Positions 63,901-64,000 of a DNA stretch of 64,000 bases are shown in pieces. The stretch lies in contig JH720312.1 of NCBI GenBank assembly GCA_000231825.2, forward strand, positions 310,001 to 374,000, given 5' to 3'. The notes beneath the pieces are model-generated. The model saw only the letters and a list, made by a program, of their open reading frames with translations. It ran no database searches and had not been told where the DNA came from. This stretch comes from Tetrahymena elliotti 4EA. Lineage: Eukaryota > Ciliophora > Oligohymenophorea > Hymenostomatida > Tetrahymenidae. The translations under genes were made by a program, and so were the position numbers. Position 1 is the stretch's first letter, and each line of letters begins with the position of its first letter.

Positions 63901-64000
63901 AAAATTTATTTAATTATCAAGGCTAGCAGCTGTTAAATTTTCCTGATACTCCTTCAAGTGTTGCAGGGATAGCTCCTTTTTAGAGTAATAGAAATGGATA
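60926..64000 (+). CDS. USP32-like deubiquitinase, 5' part (runs off right edge)
   Basis: The start is ATG at 60926 (Met-Gly-Asn-Phe-Cys, a candidate N-myristoylation/palmitoylation site). First exon 60926-61252. A short region to ~61693 was not fully resolved. From 61694 a long exon continues to the edge. Two EF-hands are clear: DRDRNGKIDFKE (complete Ca2+ ligands) and DTDNDKYLSRNE (Gly at loop position 6 replaced by Lys). Their spacing with FCQSLSVCCKSD between them matches human USP32. A DUSP-type region follows (YVISWKWWFMWRYYINY), as in USP32, where EF-hands and a DUSP domain precede the ubiquitin-specific protease domain. After it comes a >350-residue Q/N/S-rich linker reaching the window end. 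The catalytic domain must lie beyond 64000 and is not visible, so enzyme activity is inferred from architecture. Confidence 0.8.

Noticed and set aside
1..64000. Short standard-code open frames throughout
   Set aside because: The organism reads TAA and TAG as Gln. Apart from fragments that lie inside real exons (for example 41945-42350, 55532-55876, 56913-57113), these frames are shadows or intergenic noise.
1..64000. Tetrahymena chromosome-breakage sequence (core TAAACCAACCTCTTT) or telomeric GGGGTT repeats
   Set aside because: Looked for by eye on both strands; no convincing match. The GGGG at 59033-59060 is not in telomeric repeat form.
1..64000. CRISPR arrays, bacterial operons, ribosomal RNA or tRNA genes
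   Set aside because: No regularly spaced direct repeats, Shine-Dalgarno pattern, or tRNA/rRNA core motifs seen; the DNA is eukaryotic nuclear.

Overview
This window is nuclear DNA from a ciliate that uses the Tetrahymena/Paramecium-type code: TAA and TAG are read as glutamine and only TGA stops. Read with the standard code almost nothing is open for long. Read with the ciliate code, 19 genes appear, with AT-rich GT-AG introns mostly of 45-120 nt and very AT-rich intergenic DNA. Many products are conserved eukaryotic proteins. Intron size, gene spacing and the absence of transposons or IES-like interruptions fit a Tetrahymena-like macronuclear chromosome; species assignment is inference. Exon coordinates below were worked out by hand, using reading phase, GT/AG borders and family similarity.

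Layout, left to right. 1-12.7 kb, all minus strand: a partial Q/N-rich protein, the Cdc48 cofactor NPL4, a B-box zinc-finger protein, and a PH-domain protein kinase with altered catalytic motifs. 14.9-20.5 kb, plus strand: mRNA-export subunit THOC7, the TPR/U-box ubiquitin ligase CHIP, and a RING-SPRY protein. 21.6-27.6 kb, minus strand: the prenyl-binding protein PDE6D, a MAPEG-like membrane protein, and a Kelch-repeat protein. 28.7-34.6 kb, plus strand: a dynein-heavy-chain tail-like protein that stops before the motor. 35.1-36.3 kb, minus strand: a TDA10/glycerate-kinase-like P-loop kinase. 37.4-47.1 kb, plus strand: a full-length DOPEY/Dop1 homologue, the longest gene here. 47.5-48.2 kb, minus strand: a small coiled-coil protein. 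49.1-54.4 kb, plus strand: a class I cyclic-nucleotide phosphodiesterase and a predicted acylated MGCC protein. 55.4-58.0 kb, minus strand: a choline-transporter-like (SLC44) protein. 59.6-64 kb, plus strand: a 106-residue orphan and the 5' half of a USP32-like deubiquitinase that runs off the right edge.

These genes are not an operon. Five of the 19 (NPL4, CHIP, RING-SPRY, B-box, USP32-like) have known or likely ubiquitin-system roles; cilia-related functions may also be represented (dynein-tail protein, PDE6D, cyclic-nucleotide PDE).

Most worth a second look: the motorless dynein tail, the expanded zinc modules of NPL4, the substituted kinase motifs, the Gln-to-Glu change at the phosphodiesterase base-selecting position, a four-copy ~185-bp degenerate repeat, and G-rich islands in otherwise AT-rich non-coding DNA.
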